Shown: piece by piece, positions 1 to 5,625 of the stretch | How the letters are laid out: every line of letters starts with the position of its first letter | How positions within the stretch are numbered: the stretch's first letter is position 1 | Assembly: GCA_035761805.1 (NCBI GenBank) | Contig: DASTQL010000154.1 | Coordinates: 1-15,282 of the forward strand | Direction of reading: 5' to 3' | Source of the DNA: DASTQL01 sp035761805 | GTDB taxonomy: Bacteria > Actinomycetota > Actinomycetes > Jiangellales > Jiangellaceae | DNA: 15,282 nucleotides | The notes under the pieces: model-generated | What the model saw: only the letters and a program-made list of their open reading frames with translations | Told to the model about the DNA's origin: nothing | Database searches by the model: none | Position numbers and translations under genes: made by a program

Positions 1-294
1 GAGCTGGCCTGGGGGTCGACGTCGGTGCTCGACCACGACGTGGCGTCGGTGCTCGTGCACCGCAGCGACTGGGAGGGTCAGTCGGTGCTGGTCGCCCACA
101 ACCTCTCGGGAGCGCGGCGGTCGGTGACCGTCACGCTGCCGGACGCGCACGAGGTGGGTTACGTCCTCCGGGACCTGCTCGACGGGGGCAGCGAGCTGCC
201 CGTCGGCAAGGGTGGCGAGGTCGGCCTGGACCTGCCGCCCTACGGCTTCGCGTGGTACCGCCTGGTGCGGGAGGGCGACCGGCGGCTGCTGTGA
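1..294 (+). CDS. C-terminal end of GH13 / trehalose synthase-like enzyme (5' truncated)
   Basis: The reading frame is open from base 1 and stops with TGA at 292-294, so about 97 C-terminal residues are visible and the catalytic barrel lies outside the window. The visible part looks like the C-terminal beta-sandwich of alpha-amylase family (GH13) proteins of the trehalose synthase or maltosyl-transferase type. It has a V-HNLSG stretch followed by a strand-rich segment and a closing LPPYGFAWYRL motif near the end. That PYG-W-RL ending is common in trehalose synthases and related amylases, where the domain packs against the barrel. The substrate is probably an alpha-1,4 or alpha-1,1 glucoside in the cytoplasm, but no catalytic residue can be checked here. 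Trehalose synthase versus generic alpha-amylase cannot be decided. The gene converges on the ABC exporter across a strong hairpin. Confidence 0.7.
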   Translation, partial: ELAWGSTSVLDHDVASVLVHRSDWEGQSVLVAHNLSGARRSVTVTLPDAHEVGYVLRDLLDGGSELPVGKGGEVGLDLPPYGFAWYRLVREGDRRLL

Positions 295-325
295 GCGACC
301 GCCGACCGGCGGAGGAGAGCGAGGA

Positions 326-364
326 GCGGACCGCCGCGGCTCGGCCGGAGCCGCGGCGGTCCGC
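326..364. terminator. 17-bp perfect hairpin between convergent genes
   Basis: Arms 326-342 and 348-364 are exact reverse complements (17 bp) around a 5-nt loop (343-347, ggccg). The hairpin lies 31 nt after the stop of the GH13 gene and 29 nt beyond the stop of the convergent permease gene, so it can serve both transcripts. There is no T-tract on either side, as is usual for high-GC actinobacterial terminators. Termination is inferred from stem strength and position. Confidence 0.75.
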
Positions 365-393
365 CGTCATCCGGGGTGTCCGGGCTGGAGGCG

Positions 394-1236
394 TCAGCGG
401 CTGGTGGAGCGGTACTTGCGCACCCCCAGGGGGGCGAAGACCACCAGGACGATGACGATCCAGATCACCGACATCAGGAAGGGATGCTGACCGGGGAAGC
501 TGTCGGTCACGAACGGGTTCGGGTTGCCGAACAGGTCTCTCGTGGCGGCCACGAAGGCGCTGAACGGGTTCCACTCCGCCACGGGTTGGAGCCACTCCGG
601 CAGCGTCTCGATCGGGATGAAGGCGTTGGACAGGAAGGTCAGCGGGAAGATCGTGATGAAGCCGACCTGGTTGGCCGCCTCGACCGTCGGGACGACCAGC
701 CCGAGGTAGACGCCCACCCAGGCCATGGAGTACGTGAACGCCAGGAGCAGGGCCACCGCCAGCAGGAAGTCGCCGAGGCCGTTGTTCACGCGCCACCCGA
801 CGACGAGTCCCGAGAGCATGAGCACCACGAGGATGCCGGCGTTGTAGACGACGTCTGACATCGTCCGGCCGCTCAGCACGGCGGACCGGGCCATCGGCAG
901 CGAGCGGAACCGGTCGATGATCCCCTTGTTCATGTCGTCGGTCATGCCGATCGCCGTGGTGATCGAGGCGAAGGCCAGGGTCTGCACGAAGATGCCAGGC
1001 AGGAGGTACTCGCGGTAGGACCCGCCACCGGGCAGCGGGATGGCCCCTCCGAAGACGTACGCGAACAGCAGCACGAACATGATCGACTGCAGGATCGCGA
1101 AGATCGCCAGCTCCGGGATCCGAGGGATCCGGCGCAGGTTGCGGCCGGCGACGACGAGCCCGTCGGCGACCGCCTTGCGCAGCGGGCCGGCCTGCGTCGT
1201 CACGGGCACGGCGCGGTCGAGGGCGGTGGTGGTCAT
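394..1236 (-). CDS. DrrB-like ABC-2 type transporter permease
   Basis: A 280-aa integral membrane subunit of an ABC-2 exporter of the daunorubicin-resistance (DrrB) type; with the ATPase encoded just upstream it should export a hydrophobic drug, lipid or natural product. I see about six hydrophobic segments at roughly residues 43-66, 78-97, 131-150, 156-182, 188-208 and 254-272. The conserved cytoplasmic loop between the second and third, MTDDMNKGIIDRFRSLPM (98-115), is the family hallmark. The chosen ATG is preceded by GGGAGGAG at good spacing. The longer frame upstream runs back through the ATPase gene and is a shadow. ATPase stop and permease start share ATGA (1233-1236), a 4-bp overlap implying translational coupling. 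The substrate cannot be read from the sequence, and no biosynthetic genes are nearby to suggest one. Confidence 0.92.
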   Translation of the reverse strand: MTTTALDRAVPVTTQAGPLRKAVADGLVVAGRNLRRIPRIPELAIFAILQSIMFVLLFAYVFGGAIPLPGGGSYREYLLPGIFVQTLAFASITTAIGMTDDMNKGIIDRFRSLPMARSAVLSGRTMSDVVYNAGILVVLMLSGLVVGWRVNNGLGDFLLAVALLLAFTYSMAWVGVYLGLVVPTVEAANQVGFITIFPLTFLSNAFIPIETLPEWLQPVAEWNPFSAFVAATRDLFGNPNPFVTDSFPGQHPFLMSVIWIVIVLVVFAPLGVRKYRSTSR

Positions 1237-2246
1237 GCGCTCCTCCCGGAGGCGAGGACGGGCTCCTGGTCCTGCTCGCCGGTGTCCTCCGGCTGCTCGG
1301 CTGCGTGCCCGGTGAGGGTGAGGAAGACGTCGTCGAGGGTGGGCCGGCGCAGCGCGACGTCGTCGAGCGGGATGCCGGCGTCGCCGAGGTCGCGGACGAC
1401 CTGGACGAGCGTCTGGACGCCACCGGCGGCGGGAACCGTGATCCGGCGGGTGTGGTCGTCGACCGTGCAGTCGCCGCTGCAGTCGCGGGCCATGAGCTGC
1501 ACGGCCACGGGGATGTCCTCGCGGCGGTGCACGACGACCTCGATGCGCTCGCCGCCGACCTGGGCCTTGAGCTCGTCGGCCGTGCCCTGGGCGATGATGC
1601 GTCCGGTGTCGACGACGGCGATCGTGTCGGCCAGCTCGTCGGCCTCCTCGAGGTACTGCGTGGTCAGCAGCAGCGTGGTGCCCTCGCGAACCAGCCCGCG
1701 GATGACGTCCCACATCCCCATCCGGCTGCGTGGGTCGAGCCCGGTCGTGGGCTCGTCGAGGAACAGCAGCCGAGGCTGACCGATCAGCGCGCTCGCGAGG
1801 TCGAGCCGCCGCCGCATGCCGCCCGAGAAGCCCTTGACGACCCGGTCACCGGCGTCCGTGAGCGCGAACTGGTCGAGCAGGTCGCCGGCCCGGCGCCGGG
1901 CCTCGGGCTTGGGTAGTCCGTAGAGCCGGCCGAACATCACGAGGTTCTCGCGCGCGGTGAGGTTCTCGTCGACCGCGGCGTACTGGCCCGACAGGCCGAT
2001 CACGCTGCGGACCTCCTGCGCCTGGCTCACCACGTCGTAGCCCGCGACGGTTGCCCGACCCGCGTCGGGAGCCATCAGGGTGGCCAGGATCCGGACCGTG
2101 GTCGTCTTGCCGGCCCCGTTGGGGCCGAGCATGCCCACCACGGTCCCCTGCGGGACGACGAGGTCGATGCCCGCAAGGGCGTGAACCGCCTTGTCACCCT
2201 TGCCGAAGGTCTTGACCAGTCCCTCGGCGGTGATGGCGTCGGTCAT
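1233..2246 (-). CDS. DrrA-like ABC transporter ATP-binding protein
   Basis: A 337-aa cytoplasmic ATPase of the daunorubicin-resistance family that powers the downstream permease. Motifs: Walker A GPNGAGKTT (41-49), Q-loop Gln around 88 (GLSGQ), signature SGGMRRRLDL (141-150), Walker B plus D-loop LLFLDEPTTGLD (160-171). The switch position reads LLTTQYLEEAD (193-203), with Gln where most ABC ATPases have His; that Gln is common in DrrA proteins as I know them. After the nucleotide-binding fold (to about 225) comes a C-terminal domain of the DUF4162/DrrA type ending LRRPTLDDVFLTLTG (299-313), then an acidic, low-complexity tail of about 25 residues. The start ATG has GAGGAG upstream (near 2255). 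It is the first gene of a two-gene operon with the permease. Confidence 0.94.
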   Translation of the reverse strand: MTDAITAEGLVKTFGKGDKAVHALAGIDLVVPQGTVVGMLGPNGAGKTTTVRILATLMAPDAGRATVAGYDVVSQAQEVRSVIGLSGQYAAVDENLTARENLVMFGRLYGLPKPEARRRAGDLLDQFALTDAGDRVVKGFSGGMRRRLDLASALIGQPRLLFLDEPTTGLDPRSRMGMWDVIRGLVREGTTLLLTTQYLEEADELADTIAVVDTGRIIAQGTADELKAQVGGERIEVVVHRREDIPVAVQLMARDCSGDCTVDDHTRRITVPAAGGVQTLVQVVRDLGDAGIPLDDVALRRPTLDDVFLTLTGHAAEQPEDTGEQDQEPVLASGRSA

Positions 2247-2284
2247 GACGGTGCTCCTCGGGTCGTTCCTGGGCTGTGGCCCGG

Positions 2285-2290
2285 ACGGTA
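2285..2290 (-). promoter_or_regulatory. Candidate proximal -10 box for the drrAB operon
   Basis: Read on the minus strand, TACCGT lies about 38 nt before the ATPase start and would give a leader of about 30 nt containing the GAGGAG ribosome site. The same hexamer is the -10 of the clearer ArsR promoter in this window. An imperfect -35 is the weak point. A short dyad GACCC-C-GGGTC (2291-2301) abuts the box on the upstream side and could be an operator. Confidence 0.35.
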
Positions 2291-2484
2291 GACCCCGGGT
2301 CCGACAACCTCGTGCGATGCCGGTCGGGGCTCGGTCTGCGGGGGCGGTGCCCCCAGGGTGTCCTACTCGGGAAGCCGACCGCGACCGGATTTCTTCCGGC
2401 CCCGGGTCGCCTTGTCTGACGTTCGCCCCTGGCAGAACTCATCGGTCGACCCCGCGTCACCTTCCGGTCGAGTCGGCTCCCCAG

Positions 2485-2515
2485 ACCGTAGGTGTTGAAG
2501 CGGACTTGAGGTCAA
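2485..2515 (-). promoter_or_regulatory. Candidate distal promoter with long (19-bp) spacer
   Basis: On the minus strand TTGACC (2515-2510) and TACGGT (2490-2485) are separated by exactly 19 bp. The spacer and flanks contain an inverted repeat GTTGA...TCAAC (2494-2498 and 2512-2516) and a loose TCAAG-tccg-CTTCA dyad. Long spacers with an internal dyad are typical of MerR-regulated promoters. No MerR gene is in the window, so this is a pattern only. Confidence 0.35.
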
Positions 2516-2522
2516 CCACGCG

Positions 2523-2550
2523 CCGTGCGGCGGCGTCCCCCGCCGTACGG
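2523..2550 (-). terminator. Hairpin downstream of the DUF4097/DUF2089 operon
   Basis: Arms 2523-2533 and 2540-2550 pair over 11 positions with one G-T wobble around a 6-nt loop, 14 nt after the DUF2089 stop. There is no T-tract, as usual at this GC. The position fits the end of the two-gene transcript and separates it from the exporter operon. Confidence 0.6.
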
Positions 2551-2564
2551 GGAGGAGCCCGGCG

Positions 2565-2963
2565 CTAGGAGGACCTGCCGCCGAGGAGGCCGGCCGCCTC
2601 GTCGACGCCCAGGTCACCGGCGGCGAGCCGGCGCAGGACGTCCTCGCGGTCGACCTGGGTGCCCACGGCGTCGGGGGCGGCCGTGGGGGCCTCGAAGCCG
2701 AGCCGGGCCAGCAGGTCGGCGAAGCGCTGCCGGGCTGTCGGGTAGCTCACGCCGAGGAAGCGCTCCAGCTCCTTCATGTTGCCGCGCGAGACCAGGAAGA
2801 CCCGCAGCAGCTGCCGGTCGGCCTCGCCGAGCCCGCAGTACGGGCAGGGCGCGAAGCGACCGGACAGCTCGCTCCCGCACCCGGGGCACCCCAGGCGGGT
2901 GACGGCCAGCCGCTGACCGCACACCGGGCAGTCGCGCGGTGCGGCGTGCTCGTGACCGTTCAC
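2565..2963 (-). CDS. DUF2089 family protein: zinc ribbon plus helix-turn-helix
   Basis: A 132-aa small soluble protein. The N-terminal part has three CxxC pairs, C12/C15, C26/C29 and C40/C43, so at least one zinc ribbon is expected. It continues into the family's conserved VSRGNMKELERFLGVSYPTA segment (58-77), which looks like a winged-helix or HTH DNA-binding unit, supporting a role as a transcription regulator. The C-terminus, REDVLRRLAAGDLGVDEAAGLLGG (106-129), resembles the short helical (SHOCT-like) N-terminus of its operon partner. The start is GTG overlapping the partner's TGA by 4 bp (GTGA, 2960-2963), so the two are probably made together. DUF2089 is a named but poorly characterised family; a regulator function is inferred from the fold. 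Confidence 0.88.
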   Translation of the reverse strand: MNGHEHAAPRDCPVCGQRLAVTRLGCPGCGSELSGRFAPCPYCGLGEADRQLLRVFLVSRGNMKELERFLGVSYPTARQRFADLLARLGFEAPTAAPDAVGTQVDREDVLRRLAAGDLGVDEAAGLLGGRSS

Positions 2964-3748
2964 CGGTCGACCTTGATCACGGCACTGCCCATGACGGCTT
3001 CCACGTCGAGGTCGGCACCGGCGGTGCCCACGGTGAGCTCGCCGTCCCGCAGCGGGGGATCGCTGACGACCTTGCCGAGCTGGACGTCGGTGCGGATCCG
3101 GACGTCGCTGCCCAGGAGCAGGTGCACGCGAACGGAACCGGACTCCGCGCGCACCCGGGACTGGCCACGCTTGAGGACGCCCTCCACCACAGCGGAGCCG
3201 GCCTGGACCAGCACGTCCACGGGCCCCTCGACGCCGCTCACCTTCGCCGACCCCGCCGTCACCCGCACCCGTTCGAGCGCTCTCACGCCCTCGCTGGTGA
3301 GGGACCCGGCGATCACCTCCACGTCGACCGGCAGGTCCGGGCGCACCCGGACCCGGATGTCGCCGCCGAGGCCGATCCGGCCCGTGACGTCACGCCAGCG
3401 GCCCGAGGACAGCAGCGTGAAGGCGTCGTCCGGCAGGAACCTCTCCCCCTCGGCGGTCACGACCAGGGTCGCGCCCTCGCGCCGGAGGTGGTGCTCTCCC
3501 TCGACATCCACCGTCGTGACGGCCGGGTCACCGATGAGCCGGACCTTGCGCGAGGTCGCACGGACCAGTACGCGCTGGAGGTCCGGCACGGCCGGGGGGG
3601 AAGCGGGCCGGTCGGTGGTGGTGGTGCCCTCCTGCGGTCCGGTCGGCGGGGTCTCCGCGGCCCGGGCCTCGTCGAGCAGCCGGGCCGCCTCGGCCGGGTC
3701 CATCCGGCCCTCGGCCACGGCTTCCAGGATCTCGCGCACATCAGTCAT
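2960..3748 (-). CDS. DUF4097-like beta-repeat protein with SHOCT-like N-terminus
   Basis: A 262-aa protein with two parts. Residues 4-27 (VREILEAVAEGRMDPAEAARLLDE) form a short helical module of the SHOCT/YvlB N-terminal kind, followed by a Pro/Thr-rich linker (about 33-56). From about 60 on come short alternating beta strands with recurring AGS or GS turns at about 148, 166, 184, 204, 213 and 254, as expected for a DUF4097-type right-handed beta structure. No signal peptide or TM segment is seen, so it is probably cytoplasmic. Related proteins (YvlB, LiaX) act in cell-envelope stress responses; transferring that role here is inference. I chose ATG 3748 over GTG 3754 because a promoter-like sequence places the transcript start at about 3748-3750, which suggests leaderless translation. 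Confidence 0.8.
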   Translation of the reverse strand: MTDVREILEAVAEGRMDPAEAARLLDEARAAETPPTGPQEGTTTTDRPASPPAVPDLQRVLVRATSRKVRLIGDPAVTTVDVEGEHHLRREGATLVVTAEGERFLPDDAFTLLSSGRWRDVTGRIGLGGDIRVRVRPDLPVDVEVIAGSLTSEGVRALERVRVTAGSAKVSGVEGPVDVLVQAGSAVVEGVLKRGQSRVRAESGSVRVHLLLGSDVRIRTDVQLGKVVSDPPLRDGELTVGTAGADLDVEAVMGSAVIKVDR

Positions 3749-3755
3749 GTGCACA

Positions 3756-3785
3756 AGTGTGAGACCGTCCTTGCCAGAATGTCAA
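3756..3785 (-). promoter_or_regulatory. Promoter of the DUF4097/DUF2089 operon
   Basis: Minus strand: consensus TTGACA (3785-3780), 18 bp, then CACACT (3761-3756), with TCACAC at 17 bp as an alternative -10. The ATG lies 7 nt after CACACT and no Shine-Dalgarno sits at normal spacing (AAGGA is too far away), so a leaderless transcript is likely. The -35 begins only 11 nt after the threonine ammonia-lyase stop, and no hairpin separates the two genes. Confidence 0.6.
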
Positions 3786-3795
3786 CCCTTGCTTT

Positions 3796-5031
3796 CTAGT
3801 TCCTAGGTGATCGTGGACGGTCGACCCGGTACCCGGCCTCCAGCAGGCGCCCGATCACTCGCTCGCAGTGCTCGTGGCCGCGGGTCTCGACCTGCAGGCC
3901 CACCTCCACCTCGTCGATGCCGAGTCGCACGCCGGTCCGCTCGTGGACGACGTCGAGCACGTTGGCGTCGACGGCCGCGAGCTCGGCCAGCAGGTGGGCG
4001 AGCGCTCCCGGCTGGTCCGGGATCCGCACCCGTACGGAGAGGTAGCGCCCCGCGGAGGCCATGCCGTGCCGGATCACGCGCAGCAGGAGCAGCGGGTCGA
4101 TGTTGCCGCCGGAGAGGACGGCCACGACCGGCGGCTCGTAGGCGGTCGGGCGGTCGAGCAGAGCGGCGACCCCGGCTCCCCCGGCCGGCTCCACCACCTG
4201 CTTCGCCCGTTCGAGCATCAGCAGCAGCGCCTGGGAGATCGACTCCTCGCTGACGACCACCACGTCGTCGACCAGCTCGCGCACGAGGGCGAAGGGCACC
4301 TCGCCGGGGCAGCCCACCGCGATGCCGTCGGCCATGGTCGACATGGCCTCGAGGGGCACCGGGTGTCCCACCCGGAGGGAGGGCGGGTAGGCGGCGGCTC
4401 CCTCGGCCTGCACCCCCACCACCCGGACACCGGTTCGCAAGGACTTGATGGCGACGGCCATGCCGGCGAGCAGTCCGCCACCCCCCGTGCAGACCAGCAC
4501 GGTCCGGACGTCCGGGCACTGCTCGAGCACCTCCAGCCCCGCTGTGCCCTGTCCGGCCACGATGTCCACGTGGTCGAACGGGTGGATCAGCACCGCCCCC
4601 GTACGGGTGGCGAACTCCTTCGCGGCCACCAGGCCCTCGTCGACGGTGCCACCCTCGAAGCGCACGTCCGCGCCGTAGGCGCGCGTGGCCTTCTCCTTGA
4701 CGATCGGGGCCCCGGTCGGCATGAAGACCGTGGCCTTCGTGCCGAGCAGCGATGCGGCCAGGGCCACGCCCTGCGCATGGTTGCCGGCGCTCGCGGCCAC
4801 GACGCCGCGGGCACGCTCCTCCTCGCTCAGCCGTGCGATCCGCGTGTACGCACCGCGGATCTTGAACGACCCTGCCCGCTGGAGGTTCTCGCACTTGAGG
4901 TGGACCGGCCCGCCCACCTGCTCGGACAGCACGCGCGACCCCTCCAGGGGGGTCATCCTCACCACGCCACGGAGCAGCTCCCGTGCGGCCTCGACGTCGG
5001 CGAGGGACACGGGCAACGTCGTCGTCGCCAC
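3796..5031 (-). CDS. ilvA: Threonine ammonia-lyase (threonine dehydratase) with ACT domain
   Basis: A 411-aa PLP enzyme converting L-threonine to 2-oxobutanoate and ammonia, the first step toward isoleucine or threonine breakdown. Motifs: PLP lysine in GSFKIRGA (K57), SAGNHAQG (81-88), phosphate-binding TGGGGLLAG (182-190), and LSGGNID (306-312). A single C-terminal ACT domain occupies about 329-402 (LSVRVRIPDQPGALAHLL onward). The length of about 400 with one ACT fits the TdcB-like/actinobacterial IlvA form rather than the E. coli biosynthetic IlvA of about 510 residues, so allosteric behaviour may differ. The start is GTG; no ribosome site is visible, but a weak CAGACT lies 7 nt upstream (5044-5039), so it may be leaderless. 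An in-frame GTG seven codons in is an alternative start. Divergent from the MarR gene; no other branched-chain genes are nearby. The symbol tdcB would be equally defensible. Confidence 0.95.
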   Translation of the reverse strand: MATTTLPVSLADVEAARELLRGVVRMTPLEGSRVLSEQVGGPVHLKCENLQRAGSFKIRGAYTRIARLSEEERARGVVAASAGNHAQGVALAASLLGTKATVFMPTGAPIVKEKATRAYGADVRFEGGTVDEGLVAAKEFATRTGAVLIHPFDHVDIVAGQGTAGLEVLEQCPDVRTVLVCTGGGGLLAGMAVAIKSLRTGVRVVGVQAEGAAAYPPSLRVGHPVPLEAMSTMADGIAVGCPGEVPFALVRELVDDVVVVSEESISQALLLMLERAKQVVEPAGGAGVAALLDRPTAYEPPVVAVLSGGNIDPLLLLRVIRHGMASAGRYLSVRVRIPDQPGALAHLLAELAAVDANVLDVVHERTGVRLGIDEVEVGLQVETRGHEHCERVIGRLLEAGYRVDRPRSPRN

Positions 5032-5069
5032 AGCGGCGAGTCTGGCACGCGCGCCCGGCCCGGGCCCCG

Positions 5070-5122
5070 GTGATCATGAGCGCCTTCCGTGCCCGAGGAC
5101 CCGGACAGGCCTTCGTGATCAT
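5070..5122. repeat. Two GTGATCAT copies in the ilvA/marR divergent region
   Basis: GTGATCAT occurs at 5070-5077 and 5115-5122, each containing the palindrome TGATCA, 45 bp apart. The second overlaps the expected -35 of the MarR gene and the first lies upstream of the ilvA start. A degenerate third copy, GTGATACAT, is at 5149-5157. They are candidate operators for the MarR protein. Between ilvA and the first copy is a GC palindrome, GGCCCGGGCC (5057-5066). Confidence 0.35.
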
Positions 5123-5135
5123 CCACGTGGGGCCT

Positions 5136-5141
5136 TAGCAT
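5136..5141 (+). promoter_or_regulatory. -10 box of the marR-MFS operon (leaderless)
   Basis: TAGCAT (TANNNT type) ends 7 nt before GTG 5149, which places the transcript start at or next to the start codon. No purine-rich ribosome site precedes the GTG. The -35 (TTCGTG, 5112-5117, 18 bp) is weak and overlaps the second GTGATCAT. Confidence 0.5.
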
Positions 5142-5148
5142 TCCTTGC

Positions 5149-5625
5149 GTGATACATGCACCGAACGCGGCGGTCGGGCGGGATCGCGCCCCGGCGGACC
5201 CCGGCCTCGTCCCCGCCCTCTTCGCCATCGGCCGGCGGCTGCGCCGGGCATCCGGCGACACGGCCGTCGACCAGGCGGGGCTCGTGGTGCTGCACCGCCT
5301 CGCCTGCGCGCCGGACGTGCGACCCTCCGACATCGCCGCCGACCTGGGCCTCGACGCCTCCACGGTGAGCCGGCACCTGCGCGCCCTCGAGCAGCTGGGC
5401 CTGGTCGAGCGCGCGGGCGACCCGGAGGACCGGCGGGCACAGCGCGTCTCCCTCAGCCACCATGGCCGCGACGTCCTCGACCGGGCGATCGCCCAGCGCC
5501 AGGCCGTCGTGGCCGCTGCACTGGCCGGCTGGTCCGACACCGACCGCCGCACCCTCGAGCGCCTGCTCGTCCGCCTCGCGGACGACCTCGAGACCGTCCC
5601 GGTGGCCCTGGGGACCCGCACGTGA
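5149..5625 (+). CDS. MarR family transcriptional regulator
   Basis: A 158-aa winged-helix regulator, usual MarR length. The HTH is at about 57-81 (VRPSDIAADLGLDASTVSRH followed by LRALE), with the wing DPEDRRAQRVSLS at 91-103 containing the conserved D-xx-DRR residues. Helices at both ends form the expected dimer interface. It is first in an apparent operon: its TGA overlaps the GTG of the DHA2 transporter by 4 bp (GTGA, 5622-5625). The family usually represses adjacent efflux genes until a phenolic or drug-like ligand binds, so it most likely controls the two downstream MFS pumps and itself, possibly also the divergent ilvA promoter. The ligand cannot be read from the sequence. GTG 5149 is chosen because of the -10 box 7 nt upstream. 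Confidence 0.92.
   Translation: MIHAPNAAVGRDRAPADPGLVPALFAIGRRLRRASGDTAVDQAGLVVLHRLACAPDVRPSDIAADLGLDASTVSRHLRALEQLGLVERAGDPEDRRAQRVSLSHHGRDVLDRAIAQRQAVVAAALAGWSDTDRRTLERLLVRLADDLETVPVALGTRT

Larger units (their letters stand above)
2247..2564. other. 318-bp intergenic region / drrAB leader
   Basis: No convincing gene lies here; frames reading through are short and lack ribosome sites. On the strand read by the exporter operon it holds, from distal to proximal: a terminator-like hairpin (2523-2550), a promoter-like pair with 19-bp spacing (2485-2515), a foldable stretch at 2381-2410 (GCGACC/GGTCGC arms with GGA/TCC inside), a tight hairpin at 2340-2354 (GGGGGC/GCCCCC, 3-nt loop) and a second -10-like TACCGT (2285-2290). 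If the distal promoter is used, the exporter mRNA has a structured leader of over 200 nt; if the proximal one, about 30 nt. The hairpins are short enough to occur by chance at this GC. Confidence 0.5.

Noticed and set aside
394..1713. Longer start for the permease (439 aa) reaching into the ATPase gene
   Set aside because: The extra N-terminal part is His/Arg/Gly-rich shadow translation of the ATPase. ATG 1236 has a strong ribosome site and the ATGA overlap.
2510..2517. GGTTGA half-site (minus strand) at the distal drrAB -35, resembling ArsR operator arms; a similar half-site at 3782-3787
   Set aside because: Only single half-sites that include the TTGAC of -35 boxes; no palindrome, so most likely coincidence rather than ArsR control.
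3868..5073. 401-aa plus-strand open frame over threonine ammonia-lyase
   Set aside because: It is a His/Gly/Asp/Arg-rich antisense shadow of a gene with all PLP and ACT motifs intact.
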